NCBI GenBank assembly: GCA_964606735.1
Contig: CAZSHI010000007.1
Location: 1 to 64,000, forward strand
DNA: 64,000 nt
Direction of reading: 5' to 3'
Origin: UBA5109 sp964606735
GTDB lineage: Bacteria > Pseudomonadota > Gammaproteobacteria > Pseudomonadales > Pseudohongiellaceae
The notes below the pieces were generated by a model. The model saw only the letters and a program-made list of their open reading frames with translations. It had not been told where the DNA came from and made no database searches. How positions within the stretch are numbered: the first letter of the stretch is position 1; each line of letters starts with the position of its first letter. This document shows, piece by piece, positions 1 to 9,333 of this stretch. A program made the translations under genes and the position numbers.

Positions 1-124
1 CAGTGCAGCTGCTGCAGCTTTGGCCTCGGATTTGCCTTCACCTCAACCCACACTGGTCTTGACTGTGACGGCGCCGAGTGGCGATATCTCCGAATTTGTC
101 TGGCCTTTTAATGTAACGCTCTAA
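1..124 (+). CDS. C-terminal end of an unidentified protein (partial)
   Basis: An open frame runs from the window edge to a TAA at 122-124 and gives about 40 residues, Ala-rich at first and ending ...WPFNVTL. It stops directly against the end of the convergent acs gene, a normal arrangement for a real gene end. Too little is visible to name a family, and a 40-codon open frame can arise by chance. Confidence 0.4.
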   Translation, partial: SAAAAALASDLPSPQPTLVLTVTAPSGDISEFVWPFNVTL

Positions 125-2062
<1,938 letters not shown>

Positions 2063-2101
2063 TGCATACTCCGTTAGGGGTTCAGTGCCTGGAAGATCTG
2101 G

Positions 2102-2482
2102 CTAGGCAGCCTGAACCGGAATCGCGTTACTGGAACGGGTAATAGTATTATTTTCGTCCAGATATACCAAGCTGGGTTTGTAGTTGATCAGTTCCTGTTC
2201 CGTGTAAGCACAGTAGGCACAAATAATCACCCGGTCACCGACGGCTGCTTTATGCGCAGCCGCGCCATTGACAGAAATGATTTTTGACCCGGCTTCAGCA
2301 CGAATGGCATAGGTGGTGAAACGTTCACCATTGCTGAGGTTGTAAATCTGGATTTGTTCGTATTCCCGAATGCCTGAGAAATCAAGCAGATCGCCATCTA
2401 TCGCACAGGAGCCTTCGTAATCAAGCTCTGAATGCGTGACGCAGGCGCGATGCAGTTTTGCCTTTAACATGGTGGTATTCAA
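2102..2482 (-). CDS. panD: Aspartate 1-decarboxylase, pyruvoyl-dependent
   Basis: Converts aspartate to beta-alanine for pantothenate synthesis. The zymogen cleaves itself between Gly and Ser to create the pyruvoyl cofactor. I place the start at TTG 2482: GGAG sits 6 nt upstream, and this gives 126 aa with the cleavage pair at Gly24-Ser25 (YEGSC), the same length and position as in E. coli PanD. A TTG four codons further upstream has no good ribosome site, and the first ATG (2470) would remove the conserved N-terminus. Tyr in the HYEGS-like segment and the C-terminal AIPVQ are conserved. Follows panB and panC. Confidence 0.93.
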   Translation of the reverse strand: MNTTMLKAKLHRACVTHSELDYEGSCAIDGDLLDFSGIREYEQIQIYNLSNGERFTTYAIRAEAGSKIISVNGAAAHKAAVGDRVIICAYCAYTEQELINYKPSLVYLDENNTITRSSNAIPVQAA

Positions 2483-2554
2483 GTAGAGCTCCAATCAAGG
2501 TGTCTCAGCCGAAAGGGGGCGTAATTATCGCTGAATTGCCATAATCGCGCAAAT

Positions 2555-3409
2555 TCAGGCAGGCAGATTAACGGCGAGATTGTCGATGAGACGGGTCCTG
2601 CCCAGATAGGCAGCTGCCAGTATACGGAATGATCGGTCATCCTGTCCGGCACGGTCCAGTGTCTCAGGATTACAGATGCTGAAATAGTCCACATCCAGCC
2701 CGGCCTGGCTAATGAGCAGCCTAGCGTTTTCTTCCAATTTTTCTATATCGGCCTCATCAGCCATCAGTGCACTGGCTGTTTGCTGCAGCGTTTTATAAAT
2801 TATGCTGGCCTGTTGTTTCTGGGCTTCAGTGAGATAGTTATTGCGAGAGCTCAGGGCCAGACCCTTGTCGGCTCTCTGCGTGGGCACGCTGATAATCCGG
2901 GCTGTCATATTCAGGTCATTCACCATGCGTCGAATGATACTGAGCTGCTGGAAGTCCTTTTCCCCAAAATAGGCTCTGTCAGGCTGGCAAATGTTCAGGA
3001 GTTTGCTGACAACCGTACAGACGCCGTCAAAATGTCCGGGTCGGCTCGAGCCACACAATTTAGAGCTCAGGCCGGGCACTGAAACCCGGGTTTCCAGCAC
3101 GGGTCCCTGCGGATAAATTTCTTCCACGCTGGGAGAAAAAATACCATCACAAGCCAGTTCAGCCAGTGCTGCACAGTCCGCCTCAAAGGTGCGGGGGTAA
3201 CTTGCCAGGTCTTCATCTGGGCCGAATTGGGTGGGATTGACGAAAATACTGGTCAGCACAAAATCACAATCATCCATGGCTTGCTTGACCAGTGCCAGGT
3301 GCCCGGCATGCAGATTGCCCATGGTCGGTACCAGGCCAATAAGTCGAGACTGTATTCTGGCTTGCTGCAATGTTTCCTGTAATTCAGCAATGGTCCGGTA
3401 GATCTGCAT
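2555..3409 (-). CDS. panC: Pantothenate synthetase
   Basis: Joins pantoate and beta-alanine with ATP to form pantothenate. 284 aa from the ATG at 3409, close to the usual 283; the open frame extends 16 codons further into panB, but that start is not needed. The nucleotidyltransferase signatures are visible: PTMGNLHAGHLALV (HIGH-type), FVNPTQFGP, and the KDFQQLSIIRRMV and SSRNNYL segments. It begins 10 bp after the panB stop, so the two are surely co-transcribed. Confidence 0.96.
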   Translation of the reverse strand: MQIYRTIAELQETLQQARIQSRLIGLVPTMGNLHAGHLALVKQAMDDCDFVLTSIFVNPTQFGPDEDLASYPRTFEADCAALAELACDGIFSPSVEEIYPQGPVLETRVSVPGLSSKLCGSSRPGHFDGVCTVVSKLLNICQPDRAYFGEKDFQQLSIIRRMVNDLNMTARIISVPTQRADKGLALSSRNNYLTEAQKQQASIIYKTLQQTASALMADEADIEKLEENARLLISQAGLDVDYFSICNPETLDRAGQDDRSFRILAAAYLGRTRLIDNLAVNLPA

Positions 3410-3419
3410 ACGCTTGGTT

Positions 3420-4211
3420 TCAGGTATAACTGTGCTCTTTGCCCGGAAAACTGCCATTTTTCACTGCAGTCACATAGGCTTTGATGGCGCCAGGAATTCC
3501 TTCTTTTGACCCGGCCAGGAAGTTCTTGACGAATTTTGGCGTAATCGGAGATATCCCCAGCACATCATGCATGACCATGATCTGGCCATCGACACCGGCA
3601 CCGGCTCCAATGCCAATGACCGGAATGCTGAGTTTTTCGCTGATAGTTTTAGCCAGTTTAGCAGGGATGCATTCCAGCAGCAGAAGGCTTGCACCATATT
3701 CTTGCAGCATCAATGCTTCTTCGATGAGGGTATTGGCCTGGTCCGGGTCCCGTCCTTGTACCCTGAAGCCGCCCAAGCGATTGACTGACTGAGGCGTCAG
3801 CCCCATATGGGCGCAAACTGGTATGCCACGTTCGCTCAGCAATCGAGTACTTTCGGCAATCCAGGCACCGCCTTCCAGCTTGATGATATTGGCGCCGGCA
3901 CGCATCAGTCGGGCGGCATTCTCCAGTGTCTGGCTTTCTGAGGCATAAGACATAAACGGCAAATCTGCGATCAGCAGAGCCCCCTGGTTGCCTCGTTTTA
4001 CACAACGCATGTGGTAAACCATGTCTTCCATGGTCACCGGAATGGTGGAGTCATGCCCCTGCAATACCATACCCAGAGAATCCCCGATGAGGATGACTTC
4101 GACACCAGCTTCACAAAACAGGCGTGTGAAAAGGGCATCATAAGCCGTAATACAAACAAATTTTTCGCCGCTGGCTTTGAGCTCTTGCAGTGTGTGTAGT
4201 GTGACTGTCAT
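3420..4211 (-). CDS. panB: 3-methyl-2-oxobutanoate hydroxymethyltransferase
   Basis: First committed step of pantoate synthesis: transfers a hydroxymethyl group from methylene-tetrahydrofolate to alpha-ketoisovalerate. 263 aa, full length. Metal and substrate motifs GDSLGMVLQG, the AHMGLTPQS segment and the IGIGAG loop are all visible. It begins 9 bp after the end of the deoxynucleoside kinase gene, so pcnB, the kinase, panB and panC form one minus-strand string. In Pseudomonas the gene directly upstream of panB is folK; here it is the kinase. Confidence 0.96.
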   Translation of the reverse strand: MTVTLHTLQELKASGEKFVCITAYDALFTRLFCEAGVEVILIGDSLGMVLQGHDSTIPVTMEDMVYHMRCVKRGNQGALLIADLPFMSYASESQTLENAARLMRAGANIIKLEGGAWIAESTRLLSERGIPVCAHMGLTPQSVNRLGGFRVQGRDPDQANTLIEEALMLQEYGASLLLLECIPAKLAKTISEKLSIPVIGIGAGAGVDGQIMVMHDVLGISPITPKFVKNFLAGSKEGIPGAIKAYVTAVKNGSFPGKEHSYT

Positions 4212-4220
4212 TCACAAATC

Positions 4221-4868
4221 CTAAAGCAGCGTGGGTTTCGGATTGAAAAAGTGCCGGGTTCCCTTGCGAATACTTTTTATATGGTCGATTAGCTGTTCAT
4301 AGTCCTGATCATGACTGACCAGATCAATTTCAGCGCTATTGACCACCAGCAGTGTACTCTCTTCGTAGTAATGAAAAAAGTTGGTGTAGGCATCAATGAG
4401 TTTTAACAGGTATTCACGCTCTATCTGCTGTTCCGATGGGATCCCTCGGTTCTGGATGCGTTCGAACAATACGTCTGCAGGGGCCTGCAAATAAATCACC
4501 AGGTCAGGTTTTGGTGCATCAATGGTCAGATGCCGGTAGACGTTTTCATAGAGTTCATATTCATCCTTGTCGAGATTCTGCCGGGCAAAGATACGGTCCT
4601 TTTCTATCAGAAAATCAGCGACTCTGACCGGTTCAAACATGTCATCCTGACGTAAATTCTGAAGTTGCTGGGCGCGTTGAAATAAAAAGAACAGCTGTGT
4701 GGCCAGCGCATTCTGGCGAGGGTTTTGATAAAAACGGTCGAGGAAGGGGTTTTCCTCACTGTTTTCCAAGAGCATATCGTAGTTGAAGCTTTGCGCCAGT
4801 CGTTTTGCCAGGCTGGTTTTGCCGACGCCGATGGGTCCCTCTATCGCAATATAGCGCGGTATGTTCAC
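4221..4868 (-). CDS. Deoxynucleoside kinase family protein
   Basis: 215 aa member of the dCK/dGK family of deoxynucleoside salvage kinases. It shows the Walker A GPIGVGKT near residue 11, an EN-x-ENPFL substrate segment, the ADFLIEKDRIFA motif (DRS/ERS-like region) and the lid-like RIQNRGIPSEQ. Its start overlaps the pcnB stop by 4 bp, so it is translationally coupled to pcnB, and panB follows at 9 bp. The preferred base cannot be told from sequence. It occupies the place where folK lies in Pseudomonas, but its fold and motifs are not those of HPPK. Confidence 0.85.
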   Translation of the reverse strand: MNIPRYIAIEGPIGVGKTSLAKRLAQSFNYDMLLENSEENPFLDRFYQNPRQNALATQLFFLFQRAQQLQNLRQDDMFEPVRVADFLIEKDRIFARQNLDKDEYELYENVYRHLTIDAPKPDLVIYLQAPADVLFERIQNRGIPSEQQIEREYLLKLIDAYTNFFHYYEESTLLVVNSAEIDLVSHDQDYEQLIDHIKSIRKGTRHFFNPKPTLL

Positions 4869-6229
4869 TGAGTAATTCTCTTGCTTTCCCGCTTTGATTT
4901 TACCCTGCGCCTTCGGGATTTTGAAATTGGGTTTTGTTGTACCTGAGCCTGCATGCTTTTTTGGCGGCTTTCATCGGCACTCTGGAATTCAGTCCACCAG
5001 GTGCCAAGCCCCTGTAGGTGTTCACCGCTGGATTCTCTGAGCAATAAAAAATCATAGGCTGCCCTGAAGCGTTTGTGCGTTAAGAGTGCAGCAGCGCGTT
5101 TGCCACTGCGCCGTTCCAGCCTTATCTGGTATTCCCAGATTTCTCGCATCACAATACTGAAGCGTTTCGGGATAGAAATAACCTGCAGTTGTTGTTTGAT
5201 AATGTCTTCAGCTGCCCGGTGCATGGCGGGTAATGGAGGAACCTGGGTCGCCAGGTAATTATCAAAAAGCCGCCTGACGGCAGGCCAGAGAATAGCCGCC
5301 AGCAAAAATGCAGGAGTTACACTTTTATCCTCATTGATTCGCCTGTCAGTACTTTCGAAAGCTGCTTCCAACATCAGTTTATCTTGCGAGTCATTGAGAA
5401 AATCAGTGACAGGCGGGAACAGATGCTGAAACACCTCATAGGACAGCAAACGTTGGAAGGTCACCAGGCCGAACCCACTGAAAAACAGTTTTAGAAATTC
5501 ATCGAACAGTCTGGCTGCAGGTACCGAGTTTAGCAGTGAGACAGTAGGCGCGATGGCTTGAGCTGTTTTTTTCTCAATGCTGAAATCCAGTTTGGATGCC
5601 AGGCGGATTGCCCGCAGTATTCTTACCGGGTCTTCCCGATAGCGCAGTTCTGGGTCACCTATTATGCGCAAGGTACGGTTTTTCAAATCCTGCATGCCGT
5701 TCATAAAGTCCAGCAGCTCAAAATTCTGTACTGTGTAATACAGAGCATTGGCAGTGAAATCCCGGCGAATGGCATCTTCTTCAATTGTGCCAAAAACATT
5801 ATCGCGAAGGATCATGCCGGTATGGCTGTGGGCCGATTCCAGTTGCCGGGTTTGGCGACTCAGTGTACTTCCCTTGATTTCAGTGCTTTGTGTAGACAGC
5901 GCCCGAAAGGTGGAAACCTCAATAATTTCCCTGCCAAAATGCACATGCACGATACGAAAGCGCCTGCCAATGATCCTGGAATTGCCAAAAATTTTTCGCA
6001 CCTGTTCCGGCTCGGCATCCGTGGTGACATCAAAATCCTTGGGGTGAAGGCCGAGCAGAAGGTCACGAACGCCACCCCCGACAAGATAGGATTGAAAACC
6101 TGCTTTGTTCAGATCATAAAGAACCTTCAGGGCATTCTTCGAGATATCCTGGCGTGAAATATTGTGTTCACCCCGTGAATAAACGCTACGCTGTACAAGA
6201 GCTGAAGGTGTTGGATGACTATTAGACAA
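4865..6229 (-). CDS. pcnB: Poly(A) polymerase I
   Basis: 454 aa nucleotidyltransferase that adds 3' poly(A) tails to RNA and promotes decay. N-terminal class II NTase domain with LVGGGVRDLLLG and the catalytic KDFDVTTDA (two Asp), followed by IGRRFRIVHV and RRDFTANALYY; then the helical RNA-binding half, and a strongly basic tail (SKSRRRRVKSKRESK) typical of PcnB and not of CCA-adding enzymes. It begins about 50 bp beyond the intrinsic terminator of the sRNA candidate. A TAGAAT box in that short gap may serve as its -10 element. Overlaps the kinase gene by 4 bp. Confidence 0.95.
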   Translation of the reverse strand: MSNSHPTPSALVQRSVYSRGEHNISRQDISKNALKVLYDLNKAGFQSYLVGGGVRDLLLGLHPKDFDVTTDAEPEQVRKIFGNSRIIGRRFRIVHVHFGREIIEVSTFRALSTQSTEIKGSTLSRQTRQLESAHSHTGMILRDNVFGTIEEDAIRRDFTANALYYTVQNFELLDFMNGMQDLKNRTLRIIGDPELRYREDPVRILRAIRLASKLDFSIEKKTAQAIAPTVSLLNSVPAARLFDEFLKLFFSGFGLVTFQRLLSYEVFQHLFPPVTDFLNDSQDKLMLEAAFESTDRRINEDKSVTPAFLLAAILWPAVRRLFDNYLATQVPPLPAMHRAAEDIIKQQLQVISIPKRFSIVMREIWEYQIRLERRSGKRAAALLTHKRFRAAYDFLLLRESSGEHLQGLGTWWTEFQSADESRQKSMQAQVQQNPISKSRRRRVKSKRESKRITQ

Positions 6230-6280
6230 ATTTTGAGACTATTAAGATAAAGCGCACATTCTACACAAGAGGCGGGCAAA

Positions 6281-6316
6281 TAAAAAAGCCGGTAAGACCA
6301 AGTCTTACCGGCTTAT
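6281..6316 (-). terminator. Rho-independent terminator of the CrcZ-like sRNA
   Basis: Perfect 13-bp inverted repeat (AAGCCGGTAAGAC and its complement) with a 2-nt loop. Read on the minus strand it is followed by TTTTTTA, so it ends a leftward transcript. The nearest upstream gene on that strand is cbrB, whose stop is about 440 nt away, which points to a separate non-coding transcript in between. Confidence 0.9.
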
Positions 6317-6556
6317 GACGTTGCTTTTTCTTATTGTTAATCTTACATCCCTGTACAAATAGTCGATAACAAGTGGTTATCATTGTCAGGGTAGAAAACT
6401 CCCTTAGGTTGACTCCACGCTTCCCCCCTTGCTAGCGCTGATTTTTCAGTTCTTTCCAGCTTGGGCTACAGACTCAGCTGTATACCTGGGGCCATATCAT
6501 TGCAGCCATCTATTATTGTTTTTATAAATTTTTGATTATTGCTGGCTAACAATACC
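6281..6556 (-). ncRNA. Candidate CrcZ-like Hfq/Crc-sequestering sRNA
   Basis: Predicted transcript of about 275 nt from the sigma-54 promoter at 6567-6582 to the terminator at 6281. Evidence: position between cbrB and pcnB, exactly where Pseudomonas has crcZ; no credible ORF; and two A-rich tracts on the transcript. One contains AACAATAA (6513-6520). The other is five consecutive A-R-N triplets, AACAATAAGAAAAAG (6324-6338), just before the terminator. Such tracts bind the distal face of Hfq together with Crc. Known CrcZ RNAs relieve Hfq/Crc translational repression of catabolic mRNAs. The 5' end is estimated from the promoter spacing. It is shorter than P. aeruginosa CrcZ (about 400 nt). Function is inferred, not shown. 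Confidence 0.72.
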
Positions 6557-6566
6557 AAATACAGAA

Positions 6567-6582
6567 AGCAGGTTTCATGCCA
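6567..6582 (-). promoter_or_regulatory. Sigma-54 promoter upstream of the CrcZ-like sRNA
   Basis: On the minus strand the bases read TGGCATG-N4-CTGCT, with the -24 GG and -12 GC spaced as sigma-54 requires (consensus TGGCACG-N4-TTGCW). It points toward the terminator at 6281 and sits about 170 bp past the cbrB stop. A short ORF with an AAGGA-like site overlaps it but is explained by the promoter itself. rpoN is present in the window (24.6-26.1 kb). Confidence 0.8.
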
Positions 6583-6680
6583 AGTCCTTTTAATTTATAT
6601 AAAGATAATAAAAACAACAAGATAGGGCTATTTCGCACCGGGCGCGTCTGTCGCTTTCGCAGCGACTTATGTTAAGAAAG

Positions 6681-6706
6681 GTAACTAGCAGGTGTAAAAA
6701 AGTAAC
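6681..6706. promoter_or_regulatory. Possible CbrB upstream activating site
   Basis: Two GTAAC half-sites (6681-6685 and 6702-6706) lie about 125-150 bp upstream of the predicted sRNA start, the usual distance for an enhancer of sigma-54 promoters. CbrB sites described in Pseudomonas carry TGTTAC/GTAACA half-sites, though as an inverted pair; here the two are in direct orientation, so the match is partial. A 6-bp hairpin (6650-6666, GTCGCT/AGCGAC) lies between this and the promoter. Confidence 0.4.
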
Positions 6707-6753
6707 GTATTCTTACCTGTCACACCGTTAACAGCCTTGTTGATAGGGGCTTA

Positions 6754-8154
6754 TCAGGATGATTTCTTTTGTCTGGGGATGCCGAAACGCTGGCGCCTTT
6801 CCCACAGACATTTGCGACTGATACCCAGTTTCTTGGCCAACTGGGTTTCATTCATGTGGTCCTGATGCTCAAGCACGAAACGCTGGAAATAGTCTTCCAG
6901 TGATAAATCCTCTGCAGGATCATCATCAATGTTCTCCGTGGAGCTGTCATCATTATTCTCACGTAGCTGAATGAGGCTGTTTGTGCTTTTACGGAATAAC
7001 TCCTTGTTCAGCGAATCGAACTTAACCAGTTCTACATCAATTCCCAACAGGTCCATGGGAATCTCGGGTGTTTCAGAAAGAATCACAGCGCGTTCGATGG
7101 CATTTTCGAGTTCTCTGACATTTCCAGGCCAGTGATACATGGTAATGGCCTGGATGGCATCAGCGCTGTAATACATTGGGCCTGTCCCAATTCGCTTACA
7201 GATTAGTTCCAGTTTCTTTTCAGCCAGTTCGAGGATATCAGTACAGCGTTCACGTAGGGGTGGAATTTGCAGGGGCATGACATTAATGCGGTAAAAAAGG
7301 TCTTCCCTAAAGCGACCTTCGTTGACAAATTGCTGGAGATCACGGTGAGTCGCTGCGATAAGCCTGACATCAACCTTGGTGGATTGGACCGAGCCAACCT
7401 TGCGGATTTCATGCTCCTGTAATACCCGCAAGAGCCTGGCCTGTGCTTCCAGCGGTAATTCGCCGATTTCATCCAGAAAAAGGGTGCCGTTATTGGCGGC
7501 TTCAACCAGGCCAGTTCGGGTACTTGTCGCCCCGGTAAAAGCCCCTTTTTCATGGCCGAATAATTCGGATTCAATCAGATTTTCGGGGATTGCAGCACAG
7601 TTGATGGAAATCAGATTTGCTGCATTACGCGAACTGGCTTCATGAAGTGCCTTGGCGACCAGTTCCTTACCAGTCCCAGACTCTCCCTGAATCAGCACCG
7701 ATGAATGGGTCAGGGCGACTTTTCGAATGCGCCTGAACAGTTCTTTCATGGCCGGGCAGTGGCCAACCATGCCATGCACCGGTTCTTCATTCGGGTTCGA
7801 GTCGTTTTGCTGAGCTTCTGCCAGGGCTGTTTTCAGGGCGCCCATAACTTCTTCCGTATCAAAGGGTATGGCGAGATAAATCAATGCACCAGGCTGGGAA
7901 GCGTCAATGGTAGATCTGAGGCTGGCATAGCTGGTACTTATTAAAAGAGGCTTATTGGTATGCTTGAAGAGTTCTGTTCCTGGCTTGCCCGGTAATCGAA
8001 GGTTACTGATGATGGCGTCAAAATCTGTCAGCTGTAGATTGAGGGCATCTTCAATAGAGCGACATGATTGGCTCTGGTGTCCCGCCTGCGCCAGAATTTC
8101 GCTGAGCTTATCCAGAACGCTCTGGTTGCTTTCTACAAGTAAAATCTGTGCCAT
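6754..8154 (-). CDS. cbrB: CbrB-type sigma-54 activator with degenerate receiver domain
   Basis: 466 aa NtrC-family activator: receiver (residues 1-112), AAA+ domain with Walker A GESGTGKE (157-164) and the sigma-54 contact loop GAFTGA (204-209), an acidic linker (about 395-420), and a Fis-type HTH ending GISRKCLWERRQRFGIPR, typical of CbrB. Identification also rests on gene order (dksA-gluQRS-cbrB-pcnB as in Pseudomonas). The receiver is damaged at key sites: phospho-acceptor Asp is Asn51 (codon AAC), the conserved Lys is Ile96 (AIPFD for the usual AKPFD), and one of the two acidic-pocket residues is Ser9. The sensor kinase gene cbrA, normally between gluQ and cbrB, is absent. ATPase and DNA-binding parts look intact, so it may act without phosphorylation. 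Confidence 0.88.
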   Translation of the reverse strand: MAQILLVESNQSVLDKLSEILAQAGHQSQSCRSIEDALNLQLTDFDAIISNLRLPGKPGTELFKHTNKPLLISTSYASLRSTIDASQPGALIYLAIPFDTEEVMGALKTALAEAQQNDSNPNEEPVHGMVGHCPAMKELFRRIRKVALTHSSVLIQGESGTGKELVAKALHEASSRNAANLISINCAAIPENLIESELFGHEKGAFTGATSTRTGLVEAANNGTLFLDEIGELPLEAQARLLRVLQEHEIRKVGSVQSTKVDVRLIAATHRDLQQFVNEGRFREDLFYRINVMPLQIPPLRERCTDILELAEKKLELICKRIGTGPMYYSADAIQAITMYHWPGNVRELENAIERAVILSETPEIPMDLLGIDVELVKFDSLNKELFRKSTNSLIQLRENNDDSSTENIDDDPAEDLSLEDYFQRFVLEHQDHMNETQLAKKLGISRKCLWERRQRFGIPRQKKSS

Positions 8155-8401
8155 AAAAATCTTGTCTGATCCTGGGAACTGCTACTTGCTAGCAAGACAC
8201 AGTACCATGAAGGAGTGAATAGGCGATGACTATTTGCCGGATGTGGCAAATAATCAGTAACAAAAAATGTTTCTTTTCTACTCATTTTTTGGCTTGAGTG
8301 CCAATAATAAGGATCAATGGCAGCGGGTCAACTGTTATTTTTGTAAAACTGCTGGTAGGAAAGGGCGATACCGCTGGGGGCAGGCAAAATACCCCTAATT
8401 T
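8155..8401. other. cbrB upstream region with a perfect inverted repeat
   Basis: A 247-bp gap where cbrA would be expected. No remnant of a kinase is visible. It holds a perfect 8-bp inverted repeat, TATTTGCC-N6-GGCAAATA (8231-8252), about 80 bp upstream of the cbrB start, with no U-tract, so more like an operator or leader hairpin than a terminator. A weaker TTGGC/GCCAA pair lies near 8290-8303. Confidence 0.55.
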
Positions 8402-9331
8402 TCAAAGGGTTAAGTTGTATACTGTTTCTGGGACTTGCAGCATATTTTTCATTTTTTGCATATCCCAGTGCTCAATGGCCCAGTCCAGCAACTCCTTTAC
8501 AGAGGATTTGAGCAGATTCTCCGGTGGCGCCTGTTGTAAATAGTGCAGGGCTGAATACAGGGTCTGGACGGGCTGATGAAGGTCCAGCGCTCTGGCATGA
8601 TGCTGTTTACTGAGCTTTTGCCCATCATGATTAACAATGATGGGAATATGCGCATAAGCGGGTTGTGCCAGCTTAAGTACTTGTTGCAGGTAAATCTGCC
8701 GCGGTGTTGAATCGAGCAGATCGATGCCTCTAACAACATGGTTTACCCCCTGAAAGGCATCATCAATTACTACAGCCAGTTGGTAGGCAAACAGCCCGTC
8801 TTTGCGCTTAACAATAAAATCTCCCACTTCTGTTACGAGCTGTTGCGCTTGCTGGCCTTGCAGGGCATCACAGTATTTTATGCATTGATTATCGACCCGG
8901 CAGCGTATGGCATAAGGCTGGCGATCAGCAGTCAGATCTTCAATCGAGAGTTGTCGGCAGGTGCCGGGGTAGACACCTTCCTGTTCCCGAATATCTTGTC
9001 GAGAACAGATGCAGGGAAATATCAGCCCCTGTGTTTGAAGCTGGTTTAAAGCAGATTGATAGGCTCCCAGACGTTGGCTCTGAAACAGGATGGGGCCATC
9101 CCAGTGCAACTCAAGTTGCTCCAGAGCAGTAATGATCTGCTGGCATGCTTCAGGGCTTTCGCGCGGTGGGTCCAGGTCTTCAATACGCAGTAACCAACGT
9201 CCCTCATGTGCCCTGGCGTCAAGATAGCTTGCCAGGGCGGCGACCAGTGAGCCAGCATGCAGGGGGCCACTGGGGGAGGGGGCAAAGCGTCCTGTATAGG
9301 GTGTTTCCGCTTGCTGGGCCGTCCTTGAAAT
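8402..9331 (-). CDS. gluQRS: Glutamyl-queuosine tRNA(Asp) synthetase, non-canonical start
   Basis: Attaches glutamate to the queuosine base of tRNA(Asp). The frame carries GRFAPSPSGPLHAGSL (HIGH-type), RIEDLD, the zinc ligands CxC...YxxxC (CICSRQ...YPGTC) and KLSKQ (KMSKS-type). No ATG, GTG or TTG exists in frame before these motifs; the first TTG (9109) would remove the active site. The best start is ATT at 9331, with GGGAG 7 nt upstream, giving 309 aa; a CTG at 9337 is less well spaced. ATT starts are known for E. coli infC and pcnB and limit expression. It begins 3 bp after the dksA stop, so it depends on dksA transcription. No frameshift is needed: the long in-frame stretch is continuous. 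Confidence 0.88.
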   Translation of the reverse strand: MSRTAQQAETPYTGRFAPSPSGPLHAGSLVAALASYLDARAHEGRWLLRIEDLDPPRESPEACQQIITALEQLELHWDGPILFQSQRLGAYQSALNQLQTQGLIFPCICSRQDIREQEGVYPGTCRQLSIEDLTADRQPYAIRCRVDNQCIKYCDALQGQQAQQLVTEVGDFIVKRKDGLFAYQLAVVIDDAFQGVNHVVRGIDLLDSTPRQIYLQQVLKLAQPAYAHIPIIVNHDGQKLSKQHHARALDLHQPVQTLYSALHYLQQAPPENLLKSSVKELLDWAIEHWDMQKMKNMLQVPETVYNLTL

Positions 9332-9333
9332 GG

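Noticed and set aside
3410..3457. Sixteen-codon N-terminal extension of panC
   Set aside because: It would overlap the panB end and is not part of the PanC family; the ATG at 3409 gives normal length.
6363..6390. Fur-box-like palindrome GATAAC-N5-GTTATC
   Set aside because: Arm spacing does not fit the Fur 7-1-7 or 19-bp consensus; it lies within the sRNA candidate and is more likely an RNA hairpin.
6546..6578. Ten-codon ORF with an AAGGA-like site on the minus strand
   Set aside because: It coincides with the sigma-54 promoter, whose -24/-12 spacing explains the sequence better; the predicted start of transcription lies inside the ORF.
9046..9285. Apparent frameshifted N-terminus of gluQRS
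   Set aside because: The frame in question is an out-of-phase shadow; the correct frame continues unbroken through GRFAPSPSG up to the dksA stop.
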